From Anaerolineales bacterium UBA2200 (GTDB taxonomy: Bacteria; Chloroflexota; Anaerolineae; UBA2200), in NCBI GenBank assembly GCA_002327925.1, contig DCVA01000042.1, forward strand, positions 157,928-221,927: a DNA stretch of 64,000 nt, in the 5' to 3' direction. The position numbers and the translations under genes were made by a program. Under the pieces are notes generated by a model, which searched no databases, had not been told where the DNA came from, and saw only the letters and a program-made list of their open reading frames with translations. Positions 1-10,333 of the stretch are shown in pieces (position 1 is the stretch's first letter; the number at the start of each line of letters is the position of its first letter).

Positions 1-8
1 TCATCAGC

Positions 9-1148
9 GTGGCTGCGCTACTGCGTGATGATGTCTGCGGTGCGCCGTCGGTTCGTGAGATTCCCTTCGGATCTCAGAGACGGGATCTTCCCGTGCTGTC
101 TGAGATTGCACTCACCTATCGCTGTCAGAACAAGTGCGTGTTCTGCTATGCCGAGTCGCCCAACCGCGGAGCGAAGGTGCCCGAGATGAGCACGGCCGAA
201 GTCGAGACCATCATCGACCGCATCTTTGATGATGCGCACTGCCCCACTGTGTCCTTTACCGGCGGAGAGCCCACTTTGCGAGACGACCTGCCCGAGCTCA
301 TCCGTTACGCCAAGGGCAAGGGGATGCGTGTCAACCTCATCACGAACGGTCTGCGCTGTTCGGACGTCGATTACGTGGGTGGCCTCAAGCAGGCCGGACT
401 GGACTCAGCCCAGGTGAGCCTGGAGGGGCCAGCCGCTGAGGTGCACGACCGGGTGGTTCGTCACCCTGGCGCCTTTGATCGGACAACGCGGGCGGTGGCT
501 GTGCTTCGCGCGGCTGGAATTCATACCCATACCAATACCACTATCTGTGGCAGCAATCGAGCTCACCTGCTTGATCTGGTCGACTACATTGCCGACCAGC
601 TGCATTCTGAATACTTTTCGATGAACGTGATGATCAGTACGGGTACAGCCCTGCATCACGGTGAGGAAGAGGTCACCTATTCCGAGTTAAGCCCAATCAT
701 CGAGTCATTGCAGGCGCGAGCACGGGAGAAGGGCACCAAACTGGTGTGGTACTCGCCCACGCCATACTGCCTTTTCAATCCTGTCACGCACGGTTTGGGG
801 TCCAAGTCCTGCGCCTGTGTCGACGGCCTCCTTTCTGTGGCACCTGATGGCGAGCTGCTGCCCTGCTCAAGCTATGAGCGCGGGATTGGCAACCTGCTGC
901 GTAACTCGTTTGTGGATCTGTGGCACAGCCGGGAGGCTCGCTACTGGCGGGGAAAGCGGTTCCTGCCCCCCGTCTGCGCCCGTTGCGAGATCAGGCACAT
1001 CTGCTGCGGGGCATGTCCCCTGTACTGGGAAGCACATGGCAGCTTTCGTGAGCTGGAGGCAGTGGGAAACAAGGCCCGCTGGACAAACCGTATTCGATGG
1101 CAGATAGAACGCCGCATGTGGGGGAAAGCTCGTGGTGTGGGCCTGTAG
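9..1148 (+). CDS. Radical SAM / SPASM domain protein
   Basis: The protein has the radical SAM cluster motif C-x3-C-x2-C at residues 39, 43 and 46 (CQNKCVFC), followed by the TGGEPTLR segment typical of the family, so it should bind a [4Fe-4S] cluster and SAM. The C-terminal third (about residues 265-350) holds a SPASM-type cysteine cluster, including CARC and CCGACP, for auxiliary iron-sulfur clusters. SPASM proteins modify peptides, proteins or cofactors; the substrate here is unknown and no precursor peptide is visible downstream. The frame is open to the window edge, so the GTG at position 9 may not be the true start. It is followed by a coiled-coil gene, a zinc-ribbon gene and a secreted protease gene on the same strand. 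Confidence 0.85.
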   Translation: MAALLRDDVCGAPSVREIPFGSQRRDLPVLSEIALTYRCQNKCVFCYAESPNRGAKVPEMSTAEVETIIDRIFDDAHCPTVSFTGGEPTLRDDLPELIRYAKGKGMRVNLITNGLRCSDVDYVGGLKQAGLDSAQVSLEGPAAEVHDRVVRHPGAFDRTTRAVAVLRAAGIHTHTNTTICGSNRAHLLDLVDYIADQLHSEYFSMNVMISTGTALHHGEEEVTYSELSPIIESLQARAREKGTKLVWYSPTPYCLFNPVTHGLGSKSCACVDGLLSVAPDGELLPCSSYERGIGNLLRNSFVDLWHSREARYWRGKRFLPPVCARCEIRHICCGACPLYWEAHGSFRELEAVGNKARWTNRIRWQIERRMWGKARGVGL

Positions 1149-1221
1149 TGATCACGGCGCGTGACAGGCGACGGCGATCCGTCCCCGGGGGAGATCGACA
1201 GCGAGACTGGAAGGAGACGCT

Positions 1222-2370
1222 ATGGCAACTGCGATGACCCTCACCGAGTTCTACAACTATGTCCGTGCGAGTAGAAAGCGAATGGCGGACGTCTACCGAG
1301 AAGTGGAGGAGATCCAGTTCCAGTTTAATGACCTGCACACGCGGCAACTGACGGAGCGCAACAAGCTGGTCGCTGGCTACGCGCCCCTGCTTCTGGCGGG
1401 GGACGACCTGCCAGAGGCGATTCGCGAAGCGCTTCAGGCCCGTGTGCTGCTGGAGCGAAAAGCGCTGCAGGATAGGACGGCTGTTCTGGAGAAGGAACTG
1501 GCCGAAACGCGGCAGAACTCGGAACGCCTGATCCAGGAAGGCCAGAAACAGATCGCCTACCTGCGAGAGCAAAACCCGATTCTCAATGAGCAGGAGGAGG
1601 AGCTGAAAGCTCGCCGCGCTGGTCTTCAGGCAGAGCTCGAGCGCATCAATGCTGAGATCAAGCGCACCGGGCTCTTGAGCGGTCTGGGAGCACGACGACG
1701 TTTGGCGAAGGAACGCCAGAAACTGCAGCAAAACATCCAGGCCATGACGGATGGGATTCGGGTGATACGCGACAAGTGGCGAACTGAGCGGGAAAAGGTC
1801 CAGGCAGGTCAGGCTGAGATGCAGGGCAAGTGGCAGGCGTTGAGCGTCGAAGCATCACAAAAGCAGGCCCTGGTCGACGACCTCACGAGCAATCTCGACT
1901 CCCGGAGCAGGCAAGATGCTGCGCAGAACCTTCTGACCAGCCTCAAAGAGATGCCTTCCGGGAGCGGGCCCTGGCACGACCGCCTGGCACCGCTCGTGGA
2001 GCTGAATCGAAACGAAGCCAATTACGTGGTCGGATTGACCAGTGTGGCGGAAATCCTCGGTCTACTCAAGGGGCTGGGGGAAGGGATGGATCGCTTCATC
2101 CGCAGTGTGGGCACCGTCTACGAGGAACAGAAGCGCTACAAGCTGGCCGAACTACGCCTCACCGTTTCAGATGGGGTGGCGGCGTTTCATGCCTACTGGC
2201 CGACGTTGCAGTCTATGGTCAAGGACGAGAAATATCTCGGCACACACCCTCTCGAGTTCAGTCAGAAGGTGCAGGAAGCAGTCCGCTCCCGCCTGACGAC
2301 CACGCAAATCCAGCGTATGTTCGAGGAAATGGGCGCGGCGCTCACGGCGGCGACGAAGCAGTGGCGCTGA
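1222..2370 (+). CDS. Hypothetical coiled-coil protein
   Basis: A 382-residue soluble protein with no signal peptide or membrane segment. Residues about 30-230 are rich in E, K, Q, R and L with long heptad-like stretches, predicting an extended coiled coil; the last 120 residues look globular and helical. I recognise no enzyme motif. The ATG follows a good AAGGAGA ribosome-binding site. It lies between the radical SAM gene and the zinc-ribbon membrane protein gene with short gaps, so co-transcription is likely. The role may be scaffolding or cell-envelope organisation, but this is a guess from shape only. Confidence 0.75.
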   Translation: MATAMTLTEFYNYVRASRKRMADVYREVEEIQFQFNDLHTRQLTERNKLVAGYAPLLLAGDDLPEAIREALQARVLLERKALQDRTAVLEKELAETRQNSERLIQEGQKQIAYLREQNPILNEQEEELKARRAGLQAELERINAEIKRTGLLSGLGARRRLAKERQKLQQNIQAMTDGIRVIRDKWRTEREKVQAGQAEMQGKWQALSVEASQKQALVDDLTSNLDSRSRQDAAQNLLTSLKEMPSGSGPWHDRLAPLVELNRNEANYVVGLTSVAEILGLLKGLGEGMDRFIRSVGTVYEEQKRYKLAELRLTVSDGVAAFHAYWPTLQSMVKDEKYLGTHPLEFSQKVQEAVRSRLTTTQIQRMFEEMGAALTAATKQWR

Positions 2371-2414
2371 CGGTTCTGCCCCGACACACGTAACAGGGTC
2401 GAGCAAGGAGAGCT

Positions 2415-2906
2415 ATGAACAAGCTGTTGTCCATTCTGGTCATTATGGCTTCGATACCCTTTCTGGTATTTGGCCTGATCTTCCTGATTGCCGTGGCGAC
2501 CAATCCGAGCCGGCTGCTAACGGCAGTTGCCCTGCTGCTGATCGGTGGTCTGCTACTGGGATGGGGTGTCTTGAGCCTGCGACGGCTGGCCGAAATCAGC
2601 CCCGAAGCGCTCTCGACCGGGATAGTGGACCTCGCACGCCGCCTGGGAGGTGAGGTGACGGTAGCGCAGGTGCAGTCCGAGTTCCGGATCCCTCGTGCGA
2701 TGGCCCTGGGTGCGCTCGAGCGGCTGTGTGGACATGGTGACTGTCAGCGTGAGCAGCGCAAAGACGTGGACGCTTATCTCTTCAAGGGTGTAATGCCGGC
2801 CAAAGCCATCAAGCGTTGCCCTTACTGCGGAAGCGAGTTCGCAGTCAAGAGTGCTCTGCGCGACTGCCCAAACTGCGGCGCCAATCTGGAGATCACGAAG
2901 GAATAG
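2415..2906 (+). CDS. Membrane-anchored zinc-ribbon protein
   Basis: A 163-residue protein with two N-terminal transmembrane helices (about residues 4-28 and 33-53). A middle region of about 60 residues (VTVAQVQSEFRIPRAMALGAL) looks like a winged-helix or helix-turn-helix fold. A C-terminal zinc ribbon has two CxxC pairs (CPYCGSEF and CPNCGANL). The ATG follows AAGGAGAG. It sits between the coiled-coil gene and the secreted protease gene and overlaps neither if the protease starts at 2915. The architecture suggests a membrane-tethered regulator or adaptor; no specific family name can be defended. Confidence 0.78.
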   Translation: MNKLLSILVIMASIPFLVFGLIFLIAVATNPSRLLTAVALLLIGGLLLGWGVLSLRRLAEISPEALSTGIVDLARRLGGEVTVAQVQSEFRIPRAMALGALERLCGHGDCQREQRKDVDAYLFKGVMPAKAIKRCPYCGSEFAVKSALRDCPNCGANLEITKE

Positions 2907-2914
2907 ACGCCCCC

Positions 2915-4873
2915 TTGAAGCCATCCTGGCGTGGCGGGCTGGTCCTGGCCCTCTTTCTGCTGCTCGGTGTTGCTCTGTGGTGGGGTCTGCTCCGCTCGCT
3001 GCTGGATCTACGGCGGCCAGGAGGCCATGAGGGGGTCAATGCCCTCGCGTTAGACGCAACGGCTGCGACCGAGGTTGCTGCTGAGACCGAGGCGCGGTTG
3101 CGTGCAGCTCTCGTTCCCCCAACCGACCCCTATGACCTGGCCAGACGACTCAAGAATCAGACCCTCCTTGCGCCGGATACCACTCAGGCACTACAACCAC
3201 TCACCCTGGGCGAGAGGCATTCATTCTGGGCGCTGGATCTCAATGCAGAGAGCAGTCTGAAGGTTGAGGCGATTCTTCGCTACGCCAGCCCACTGCTGTG
3301 CGTCTGGGTCGAAGAAGGGCTGGAAGTTCCGACCGCGGACCTCATCAGTTCAGCGAAGGTCTTTGAGGAGCGAATCTATCCCACCGTGCGGCATCACTTT
3401 GGTGCGGAGCTGGTTCCAGGAATTGACAACCACTCATGTATCCACATTCTGAATCTCCGCCTGTCAGGGGCATCGGGCTACTTCTGGAGTGCCGACGAGT
3501 ACCCGGCGGCGGTGGTACCCAATAGCAACGAGCGTGAGATGTTCTACATGAACGCGGGAACGGGCCAGCCTGGCACGGTGACCTACGATTCGACCCTGGC
3601 GCATGAGCTCCAGCACATGGTCCACTGGAAGGCCGACTCGAACGAGGACGCGTGGATCAGCGAAGGACTCTCTGAGCTCGCCGAGCTGTTGTGCGGATAC
3701 TCGAAGGCGAACCGAATCGCAACCTATGCCAGCGACCCCGACATTGGTCTTACCCAGTGGAGCGCGAACGATGGACGAACCAGCGGTCACTACAGTGCGT
3801 CCTTTCTCTTTGCTGCCTACTTGTCTCAACGCTACGGAGCCGAAGGGACTCGACTGCTCGTCGCAAGCGGGCAAAACGGACCGGCCGGTGTGGACAGCGT
3901 CCTGGATGAGCTGGGGACCGGACTGACCTTCGAAGACCTGTTCGCCGACTGGATTGTCGCCAACTACGTCGATGGCACGGGGAGCGACCCCGCACGCTAC
4001 TCCTACACCAACCTCGACCTTGGGGTACTGCCGCAGGCCACGCTATTGCGATACCCGGCAGCGGGAGAAGGCATGGTGCAGCCCTTTGGCACCGACTACC
4101 TCGTCGTGGAGGGGAATGGCGAGGCCCTCCGGCTGAGCTTCTTGGGCGAAGATCGTGCTCAACTGGTGCCGGCTGATCCGCCCAGCGGCCGGTTCTGCTG
4201 GTGGTCGAATCGTGGGGACAGCAGCGATATGACGCTTACGCGGGGTTTCGACCTGCGGGGTCTGCGTGAGGCTCGTCTTCACCTCTCGATGTGGTACGAC
4301 ATTGAGGATGGCTGGGACTATGCCTACGTGGAAGCCTCGATGGATGGCGGCGCAACCTGGAGGATTCTACCGGGCAGGCACACCACAGAGCGAAATCCCA
4401 CAGGTCAGAGCTACGGCCCGGCGTACACAGGCCTCTCAGCGAATGAGCATTCACAGTCTGCGACGTGGCAGGAAGAAATCATTGACTTGAGTTCACTGGT
4501 AGGTCAGGAAGTGCTGATTCGCTTCGAGTACATCACGGACGACGCGGTGAACGGGCCCGGTTTGTGCCTTGACGACATTCGAATCCCGGAGCTTGGTTAC
4601 TCGTACGACGCCGAGGACGATGACGGCGGTTGGATCGCCGAGGGTTTCGTGCGCATCGACAATTGGCTTCGCAGGCGCTACCTCATCCAGGCCATTCGAG
4701 TCATTGACCGGCAGGTCTCCATCGAACGATTCTGGGTCAGTGGGGGAACGGAGACAATCGTGGCGCTGCCCGACATTGGGCAATCGACTGTGATATCCAT
4801 CTCGGACGTGACTCGTTACGCGGTCGCCTCTGCTGGATACAGCTACTCGTTAGACGTCGTGGCGCAAGAGTAG
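2915..4873 (+). CDS. Secreted immune-inhibitor-A-like zinc metalloprotease
   Basis: The product is an extracytoplasmic peptidase. A TTG start is preferred: AAGGAA lies 11 bases upstream, it begins directly after the previous stop, and it puts a signal/anchor sequence (KPSWRGGLVLALFLLLGVAL) at the N-terminus. An upstream in-frame ATG would overlap the zinc-ribbon gene by 91 bases and spoil the signal. The zinc-binding HELQH motif is at residues 230-234 and is followed by the downstream glutamate in ISEGLSELAE, as in gluzincins. The C-terminal half has a MAM/jelly-roll-like region (DGWDYAYVEASMDGGATW, then LCLDDIRIP) as in immune inhibitor A (M6) peptidases. Length about 652 residues. Substrate unknown. 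Confidence 0.82.
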   Translation: MKPSWRGGLVLALFLLLGVALWWGLLRSLLDLRRPGGHEGVNALALDATAATEVAAETEARLRAALVPPTDPYDLARRLKNQTLLAPDTTQALQPLTLGERHSFWALDLNAESSLKVEAILRYASPLLCVWVEEGLEVPTADLISSAKVFEERIYPTVRHHFGAELVPGIDNHSCIHILNLRLSGASGYFWSADEYPAAVVPNSNEREMFYMNAGTGQPGTVTYDSTLAHELQHMVHWKADSNEDAWISEGLSELAELLCGYSKANRIATYASDPDIGLTQWSANDGRTSGHYSASFLFAAYLSQRYGAEGTRLLVASGQNGPAGVDSVLDELGTGLTFEDLFADWIVANYVDGTGSDPARYSYTNLDLGVLPQATLLRYPAAGEGMVQPFGTDYLVVEGNGEALRLSFLGEDRAQLVPADPPSGRFCWWSNRGDSSDMTLTRGFDLRGLREARLHLSMWYDIEDGWDYAYVEASMDGGATWRILPGRHTTERNPTGQSYGPAYTGLSANEHSQSATWQEEIIDLSSLVGQEVLIRFEYITDDAVNGPGLCLDDIRIPELGYSYDAEDDDGGWIAEGFVRIDNWLRRRYLIQAIRVIDRQVSIERFWVSGGTETIVALPDIGQSTVISISDVTRYAVASAGYSYSLDVVAQE

Positions 4874-4922
4874 AGCCGTTTGCAGGTGTGCCCGTTGCAG
4901 GAACCTCACAAACGAAGCGGGG

Positions 4923-6815
4923 TTAGCCGGCGCCGCCCCCGCCCCCACCTCCGCCCCCGCCACCGCCTCCACCTCCACCGCTCCAACCGCCGCCTCCGCT
5001 CGAGCTGGATGGAGAGCTGGAGAGAGTGCTCGACGTAGAGTTTAGCATGCCGAACAGACCATCACTCATGCTCTGCAGGGACCCCATCATGCTATCACTT
5101 GCACCCTGCAGAGAGGGGACAGTTCCACCGCGACCGCCGCCTGCCAGACCGCCGCCCAGGTTGCCATCGGTTCGGTAGTCGCGGCCAACGATGACCGGCC
5201 GATACGGGCGGTACCAGGTGGGACCCGGGGTGTCCACTCGCGCGAATTTGCTCACCCACTCTCGCTCCAGACCAAAGACGATGGCATAGGGCAGGTACCT
5301 GTCAAAGATCTCCTTGGCCTGGGTCAGATCCTTGTACTTTTCGATGGTATCCAGGTAGCGCCGGAAGGCTCGCCACTGAGAAGCGGCCGTGGAACCGGCC
5401 TGTGACTTCTTGGGCATGAAGTGGCTCAGTGCGATAAGCGCAACTCCCAGCACGGTGACGCCTGCGCCCGGACAGAAGGCAGTGTCCACGTAAGTGGACA
5501 GGAGAATACCCAGGACGATGCTCGACACGATGCCCAGCACCATAAGACCGATTCCGGCAGCCAGATAGCGGTTGCGCGTAGACTTGGGGCTTCTCGGAAA
5601 GAAACCCAGATTGACCACGTCCTTGTACATTTGCTCACTGATATCGGGAATTTCCTCATAGAATTTCTGCTTCAGTTCAGAGAGCCGGACCTGTGAACTC
5701 CTCCCTTTCAGCAGTCCCCTGAGCAAGGTTCGCTCGAAGGTGGAGAGCTGCTCCGAGTCCTTCTCCATTCGAAAGACAAAGTCACGGCTCTTGCCAATGC
5801 CTAGGAAGCCCCTCTCTTCCTCTTCCGAGATGCTGATGACACCTCTGCGCCCAAGGTCGACGATGGTGGCGACAATGTCCTTCATATCGACCTTCTCATC
5901 TATCAGGGTGCCGACCAGGCCCGGCGAAAGGGCAGAGGGAGGTTCTGCGAGATAGTCAGTGACGAGATCCGTTGGCGCATCGCGGCCACGGCGGAACCAG
6001 AGCAGGTAGAGGCCAACGAACCCGGCGATAACGGAGACGAGTCCGAGCACTCCCCCCACGAGGTTTATCATGCCTCGATAGCGCTGGTTGTAGTCGAGCA
6101 GGCGATCCTCTCTGGCCTGCCAGGAAGCCACCTCTCCCTGCACCAGTCCGTGCGGGAACTGCACGCGCACTTCCATCTCTTGACCGGCCCCGATGTCGTA
6201 TGCGGTAAAGATCACCGTTCTGGCATCGGCTACCTGATAATCGGCGCTGGCGCCATACGACGCGGCTTTGAGCGACTCACGGGAAGCCCCTGCCGGCAGG
6301 TGGACCGTTACTGTCGAGGAGCCTACCGGGAAGTCACGGTCAGAGAACACAGCCTTCCACCAGAGCTGGTCGCCACCCTCATAAATCCGGAGGGCCCCCT
6401 TCACTGTGTAGCCGATGGTGAATGTGCGGCTGTCGTTGCTGGTGTACGGGTAGTACCAGGTGATCCGAAAATCGCCGCCTTCGCGGGAGGTGGTGAATGT
6501 CCCGGCATCTTCGCTTCCCGGGCGATAGGATAGGCCGCCCTCGCTGACACTGACAGAGGTGATGCTCTGAAGGCGGTCGGTGGGCAGCTGGCGGTATGCG
6601 AAGTGAAAGCTCCCGCTGGTGAATACGTACTTGTGCGTCTCGACGACGCGGAGGTCGGAATTGGCGAGCACGGTGATGTCGACGTCGAGCGATTCCCAGT
6701 AGTAGCGTTTGTCCTGGGCTCGAACAACGCCGCGGCCCTCGATATGCAAGGCCAGTGCCAGCACGAACAGCACCAACAGAACAGCCAGGATGCGATACCA
6801 GTGGCGATTGCGCAT
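4923..6815 (-). CDS. DUF2207 family membrane protein with poly-glycine C-terminus
   Basis: A 630-residue protein. It starts with a signal/TM segment (residues 9-27) and then a DUF2207-type extracytoplasmic beta domain of about 190 residues (YYWESLDVDITVLANSDLRV). A membrane helix follows near residue 250 (LVGGVLGLVSVIAGFVGLYLLWF), then a cytoplasmic region with a winged-helix-like part (IDEKVDMKDIVATIVDLGRRGVI) and a further helix pair near 420-465. The C-terminus is a run of almost pure glycine with serine and tryptophan, a known trait of this family. Function is not established. It lies 11 bases downstream of the thioesterase gene in the ftsH transcription unit, and AAGGA precedes its ATG. 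Confidence 0.88.
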   Translation of the reverse strand: MRNRHWYRILAVLLVLFVLALALHIEGRGVVRAQDKRYYWESLDVDITVLANSDLRVVETHKYVFTSGSFHFAYRQLPTDRLQSITSVSVSEGGLSYRPGSEDAGTFTTSREGGDFRITWYYPYTSNDSRTFTIGYTVKGALRIYEGGDQLWWKAVFSDRDFPVGSSTVTVHLPAGASRESLKAASYGASADYQVADARTVIFTAYDIGAGQEMEVRVQFPHGLVQGEVASWQAREDRLLDYNQRYRGMINLVGGVLGLVSVIAGFVGLYLLWFRRGRDAPTDLVTDYLAEPPSALSPGLVGTLIDEKVDMKDIVATIVDLGRRGVISISEEEERGFLGIGKSRDFVFRMEKDSEQLSTFERTLLRGLLKGRSSQVRLSELKQKFYEEIPDISEQMYKDVVNLGFFPRSPKSTRNRYLAAGIGLMVLGIVSSIVLGILLSTYVDTAFCPGAGVTVLGVALIALSHFMPKKSQAGSTAASQWRAFRRYLDTIEKYKDLTQAKEIFDRYLPYAIVFGLEREWVSKFARVDTPGPTWYRPYRPVIVGRDYRTDGNLGGGLAGGGRGGTVPSLQGASDSMMGSLQSMSDGLFGMLNSTSSTLSSSPSSSSGGGGWSGGGGGGGGGGGGGGGGAG

Positions 6816-6826
6816 AGGAGGTCCTT

Positions 6827-7234
6827 TCAGCGTAACGGAGGCTCGAGTTTGGCTTCTACCCGCTGCTTGAAGCGCGAGAGCTCGACGATGACGCGCTGGT
6901 GCGTGCCTTCGCCGATCAGTTCCCGGTCATCGGAGGCCGATACCAGGAAGGTAAGCTTGCGACCGTCTACGGCAACCAGCCTGGCCAGCGCTCGCACCTT
7001 CATGCCAACAGGTGTGGCGGACAGGTGCCTGACGTCGAGGTGAACTCCGACTGTGCTGTATCCTGGAGGCAGGAGGGGATCGACTGCATGCACTGAAGCG
7101 CCCTCCATCCAGCGAATCATCTGTGGAGTGGCCAGGACCGCGACGTTGCCGCTGCCAAGGTGGAGAGCGGTGTGCTCGGCAGCGACGATGATTTCGAGTT
7201 CACCCACCAGACCCGGTTGGATTTGCGAGAACAT
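6827..7234 (-). CDS. FlK-like hotdog thioesterase
   Basis: A 135-residue single-domain protein resembling the fluoroacetyl-CoA thioesterase (FlK)-like hotdog family. The segments VAAEHTALHLGSGNVAVLATPQMIRWMEGAS and VGVHLDVRHLSATPVGMKVRA match that family's central helix and substrate-cleft strands. Family members hydrolyse small acyl-CoA thioesters; fluoroacetyl-CoA is only the substrate of the Streptomyces enzyme, so the substrate here is open. The gene sits between ftsH and the DUF2207 gene, all on the minus strand, and is probably co-transcribed with ftsH. Confidence 0.82.
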   Translation of the reverse strand: MFSQIQPGLVGELEIIVAAEHTALHLGSGNVAVLATPQMIRWMEGASVHAVDPLLPPGYSTVGVHLDVRHLSATPVGMKVRALARLVAVDGRKLTFLVSASDDRELIGEGTHQRVIVELSRFKQRVEAKLEPPLR

Positions 7235-7314
7235 CGTTCCTCCTGCCGTGTCAGTCAGGGCGATTCAGTGTTCTCATCTCAAGGTGCAGCCGCCAGCAGC
7301 CTGCGTGCCGGTCG

Positions 7315-9135
<1,821 letters not shown>

Positions 9136-9157
9136 CGCTTCCTCCAGACGGACACGG

Positions 9158-9179
9158 AAAAAAAGCCGCACGGAGCGGC
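9158..9179 (-). terminator. Intrinsic terminator between the tRNA genes and ftsH
   Basis: Read on the minus strand, GCCGC-TCCGT-GCGGC forms a 5-bp GC hairpin followed by seven T. It ends 22 bases before the ftsH GTG. It would terminate the tRNA transcript and place ftsH under read-through or attenuation control. A second hairpin (CCCCCG/CGGGGG, 9198-9214) lies between it and tRNA-Met. Confidence 0.8.
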
Positions 9180-9228
9180 AGGGATGGGTTCGACTCGCCC
9201 CCGGAATTCGGGGGTGCGACTTGACCTG

Positions 9229-9301
9229 TGGGCCCACTTGGATTCGAACCAAGGACGACCCGGTTATGAGCCGGGGGCTCTAACCACTGAGCTATGGGCC
9301 C
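9229..9301 (-). tRNA. tRNA-Met(CAT) (possibly tRNA-Ile2)
   Basis: The cloverleaf is complete on the minus strand. Acceptor GGGCCCA pairs with TGGGCCC, followed by discriminator A. The D-arm is GCTCAGTGGTTAGAGC, the anticodon stem-loop CCCGG-CTCATAA-CCGGG, and the T-arm CTTGG-TTCGAAT-CCAAG. The anticodon is CAT; no CCA is encoded. CAT may read Met or, if C34 is lysidine-modified, Ile AUA. The D-arm does not settle which. Confidence 0.95.
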
Positions 9302-9308
9302 CCTCGAG

Positions 9309-9380
9309 AGCGGGCGACGGGACTTGAACCCGCGACAACCTGCTTGGAAGGCAGGGGCTCTACCACTGAGCTACACCCGC
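9309..9380 (-). tRNA. tRNA-Gly(TCC)
   Basis: The cloverleaf is on the minus strand with acceptor GCGGGTG/CGCCCGC and discriminator T, as expected for glycine. The anticodon stem-loop is CCTGC-CTTCCAA-GCAGG (anticodon TCC) and the T-arm contains GGGTTCAAGTCCC. No CCA is encoded. It lies in a cluster of three tRNA genes. Confidence 0.96.
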
Positions 9381-9384
9381 AAAG

Positions 9385-9457
<73 letters not shown>

Positions 9458-9467
9458 AAGCGCGTTT

Positions 9468-9495
9468 ATTATACGCGATTTGACCTGCAGGTCAA
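9468..9495 (-). promoter_or_regulatory. Promoter of the tRNA-Pro/Gly/Met cluster with palindromic -35 region
   Basis: On the minus strand TTGACC (9495-9490) is followed after 16 bases by a perfect TATAAT (9473-9468), ending 10 bases before tRNA-Pro. The -35 is half of a perfect 16-base palindrome, TTGACCTGCAGGTCAA, at 9480-9495. The palindrome may be an operator or chance. Confidence 0.75.
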
Positions 9496-9534
9496 CTCGA
9501 GGTTCATATCCCACGCGCCTCTTGACAGGATCTT

Positions 9535-10053
9535 TCAGGGCTTGCGGTCGAAATAGATACTCTTGCCCGTGACAGAAAGGGGAATGCCCATCACATAGTC
9601 GGCATCGATCATTCCAATCCGGCGCGCTATGGCTCCGACCCGGTACATGATGCGGTTGTCGACGTTCAGCATGCCGGCGGTCTTGACGGCGGAGCCGAGG
9701 GCGATGCCCATGTCCAGGAGGCGGAACGCGCACTGAGGTCCCTGAAACTCTGCCTTCAGCGTATTGGGCTTGATGCACTCCTCAGACCCACACGCACCAC
9801 AGTTGATGCCCAGAGGGCGTGCGTCCTTGATTCCGATCAGTACGACAAGGGGCGAAGCAAGCACATTCTTGCCGTCGCGATCAAAGTTCGGTTTGCCGCT
9901 CTCTTCTCCGAAGCGGATCATCGCCTCGCCAAGCTCGCGGCAGGGCTCTCCTTCCAGAACCGCCGTAACTACGAAATCCTGGCCCGCCGTCTTCGGCGCC
10001 GTGCGCGCTGCAACGCACATCAGATCCGCTACCAAGCGCAGTTCGGTCGACAT
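9535..10053 (-). CDS. DUF2148 ferredoxin-domain protein
   Basis: A protein of about 172 residues with the cysteine cluster INCGACGSEECIKPNT and a further cysteine in GPQCAFRLLDMG, typical of the DUF2148 family. Members are found mainly in anaerobes and probably bind an iron-sulfur cluster; no reaction is established. The ATG is preferred over upstream starts because AAGGTGGG lies 6 bases before it. The gene stands alone, divergent from grpE, with its 3' end near the tRNA promoter. Confidence 0.85.
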   Translation of the reverse strand: MSTELRLVADLMCVAARTAPKTAGQDFVVTAVLEGEPCRELGEAMIRFGEESGKPNFDRDGKNVLASPLVVLIGIKDARPLGINCGACGSEECIKPNTLKAEFQGPQCAFRLLDMGIALGSAVKTAGMLNVDNRIMYRVGAIARRIGMIDADYVMGIPLSVTGKSIYFDRKP

Positions 10054-10263
10054 ATCGATTCCCACCTTTCCAATCAAGTGCTAGATATGTAATTGTGGCT
10101 ACAGAGCCACCTCGCGTCCATGCAGGCTCCCTGTAGGCCAAAGCAATGGTCGTGCGTCATTATAACATGGCTGCGGTTGTCTCGCAACAGACGTGGGTGC
10201 GAGACAGAGCGCAGAATCTACGTCCGGCCATTGTTAGACATTTATATGAAATGCAGCAGGAAC

Positions 10264-10293
10264 CTTGACAATCGATCACTAAAGGGATAGAAT
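10264..10293 (+). promoter_or_regulatory. Heat-shock operon promoter with HAIR-like HspR operator
   Basis: TTGACA (10265-10270), a 17-base spacer and TAGAAT (10288-10293) form a near-consensus sigma-70 promoter 40 bases before grpE. Overlapping the -35 is CTTGACA-N7-ACTAAAG (10264-10284), which matches the HspR-binding HAIR consensus CTTGAGT-N7-ACTCAAG at 11 of 14 positions. An hspR-like gene lies in the same operon. No CIRCE element is visible. Confidence 0.7.
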
Positions 10294-10333
10294 GGCCGCA
10301 GACAGCATCCAATGGGGAGAGGGACATTGAGCA

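Noticed and set aside
9181..9228. A fourth tRNA fragment suggested by GGGTTCGACTC next to tRNA-Met
   Set aside because: No matching acceptor, D or anticodon arms; probably a chance T-loop-like string within the hairpin region.
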